A DNA stretch of 20,604 bases from positions 1-20,604 of the forward strand of contig DAOMOP010000053.1 in NCBI GenBank assembly GCA_035444405.1. The letters are read 5' to 3'. The notes under the pieces were generated by a model that saw only the letters and a program-made list of their open reading frames with translations, made no database searches and was not told where the DNA came from. Position 1 is the stretch's first letter, and every line of letters starts with the position of its first letter. The translations under genes and the position numbers were made by a program. Shown here piece by piece: positions 19,803 through 20,604 of the stretch. This DNA comes from DAOMOP01 sp035444405. Lineage in GTDB: Bacteria; Pseudomonadota; Gammaproteobacteria; Burkholderiales; Rhodocyclaceae.

Positions 19803-20604
19803 ATGATCGCGCAAGAACTTGAAGTCAGTCTTCATATGGCGTTCGTCGAGGCGCGACAAAAGCGGCACGAGTTCATCACCGTCGAACATCTGCTGCTCGC
19901 GTTGCTGGACAACCCTTCGGCGGCGGAGGTTCTGCGCGCGTGCGCGGCCAATGTTGAAGAGTTGCGTCGCGAACTGACCACGTTCATCAACGAGCACACT
20001 CCCAAGGTCGCCAGCGAAGAAGAAATCGACACCCAGCCCACGCTGGGTTTTCAGCGCGTGATCCAGCGCGCCATCCTGCACGTGCAGTCCTCGGGCAAGA
20101 AGGAAGTCACCGGCGCGAACGTGCTGGTGGCGATCTTCGGCGAGAAGGATTCGCATGCCGTCTATTTCCTGCAGCGCCAGAAGATCTCGCGCCTGGACGT
20201 GGTCAATTTCATCTCCCATGGCATCGCGAAGACGCCGCAGCAGGGTGCCGCTGCCCAGCACAAGCACGAGCAGGAGCAAACCGAGCAGGAGCAGGAAGGC
20301 AGCCAGAGCGGCGGCGCACTCGAGAGCTTTACGCAGAATCTCAACCAGCAGGCGCTGGTCGGCAAGATCGACCCGCTGATCGGGCGCGACCCTGAACTCG
20401 AGCGCGTCATCCAGACGCTGTGCCGGCGACGCAAGAACAACCCGCTCCTCGTCGGCGAAGCCGGGGTCGGCAAGACCGCCATCGCCGAAGGACTGGCACG
20501 GCGCATCATCGAGGATCGTGTTCCGGAGGTGCTCCGTGATGCCCAGGTCTACGCGCTCGACATGGGCGCGCTGCTGGCCGGCACCAAGTACCGCGGCGAC
20601 TTCG
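19803..20604 (+). CDS. clpA: ATP-dependent Clp protease ATP-binding subunit ClpA, N-terminal part
   Basis: ClpA is the hexameric AAA+ unfoldase that feeds ClpP. The gene is cut by the right edge: 267 codons of about 750-760 are present. Seen: the Clp N-domain (about 1-145), with IAQELEVSLHMAFVEARQKRHEFITVEHLLLALL, DTQPTLGFQRVIQRAI, VTGANVLVAIF and SRLDVVNFISHG. A low-complexity Gln/Glu linker follows (about 145-175, EQEQTEQEQEG). Then comes the first AAA domain with IGRDPELERVIQTLCRRRKN, Walker A GEAGVGKT (218-225) and AGTKYRGDF at the edge, the start of a pore-loop region. Start ATG 19803 follows the clpS stop by two bases and uses the clpS end (GAGGAAAACTGAGA) as binding site. Confidence 0.97.
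   Translation, partial: MIAQELEVSLHMAFVEARQKRHEFITVEHLLLALLDNPSAAEVLRACAANVEELRRELTTFINEHTPKVASEEEIDTQPTLGFQRVIQRAILHVQSSGKKEVTGANVLVAIFGEKDSHAVYFLQRQKISRLDVVNFISHGIAKTPQQGAAAQHKHEQEQTEQEQEGSQSGGALESFTQNLNQQALVGKIDPLIGRDPELERVIQTLCRRRKNNPLLVGEAGVGKTAIAEGLARRIIEDRVPEVLRDAQVYALDMGALLAGTKYRGDF

Noticed and set aside
1..20604. CRISPR arrays, insertion sequences, prophage or integrase genes, tRNA or rRNA
   Set aside because: No regularly spaced repeats, transposase or integrase frames with terminal repeats, or recognisable tRNA or rRNA sequence were seen.

Overview
The window reads as a high-GC betaproteobacterial chromosome segment. GlcB, Icd, AceK, CoaBC, Dut, RadC, L28, L33, ClpS and ClpA all look proteobacterial, and paired DUF4212/solute-symporter genes and monoheme flavocytochrome c are common in Rhodocyclales-type (Azoarcus/Thauera-like) bacteria. 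The genus is an inference. I saw no tRNA, rRNA, CRISPR, insertion sequence or phage gene. Coding density is high and composition is even, so it looks like core chromosome, not an island.

Left part (1-7656): the 3' end of malate synthase G; a strong terminator; an overlapping lrgA-lrgB pair; an EF-G-like translational GTPase with an altered guanine-recognition motif; and an orphan DUF4212 membrane protein. On the minus strand follow an unknown three-segment membrane protein and a DUF4212-symporter operon of the acetate-permease-like VC_2705 type. A universal stress protein is divergent from that operon.

Middle (7771-12314): NADP isocitrate dehydrogenase (minus), a PEGA/DUF1566 lipoprotein (minus), and isocitrate dehydrogenase kinase/phosphatase AceK (plus). 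AceK lies about 1.5 kb from its substrate gene, and the phospho-acceptor serine is conserved in that substrate. With GlcB and the acetate-type symporter, this makes much of the left half a C2-carbon (acetate/glyoxylate) neighbourhood: uptake, the isocitrate branch point with its switch enzyme, and one glyoxylate-consuming enzyme. LrgAB beside glcB may also transport a small carboxylic acid; this is a hypothesis.

Sulfur block (12341-15138): soxYZ (minus) diverges from a monoheme cytochrome plus flavoprotein (flavocytochrome c sulfide dehydrogenase). The shared 390-bp control region holds a perfect palindrome, two pairs of direct repeats and a promoter-like sequence. No soxXA, soxB or soxCD is present in the window.

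Right part (15246-20604): a coaBC-dut-NUDIX operon (minus), radC (plus), rpmB-rpmG (plus), a cold-shock protein (minus) with a predicted leader of about 150 nt, then clpS-clpA (plus), with clpA running off the end. A bidirectional terminator separates rpmG from the cold-shock gene. No wholly new system is evident. The best leads are the LrgAB-glcB link, the soxYZ/flavocytochrome pairing with its control region, the variant EF-G-like GTPase, the orphan DUF4212 gene and the PEGA-DUF1566 lipoprotein beside aceK.
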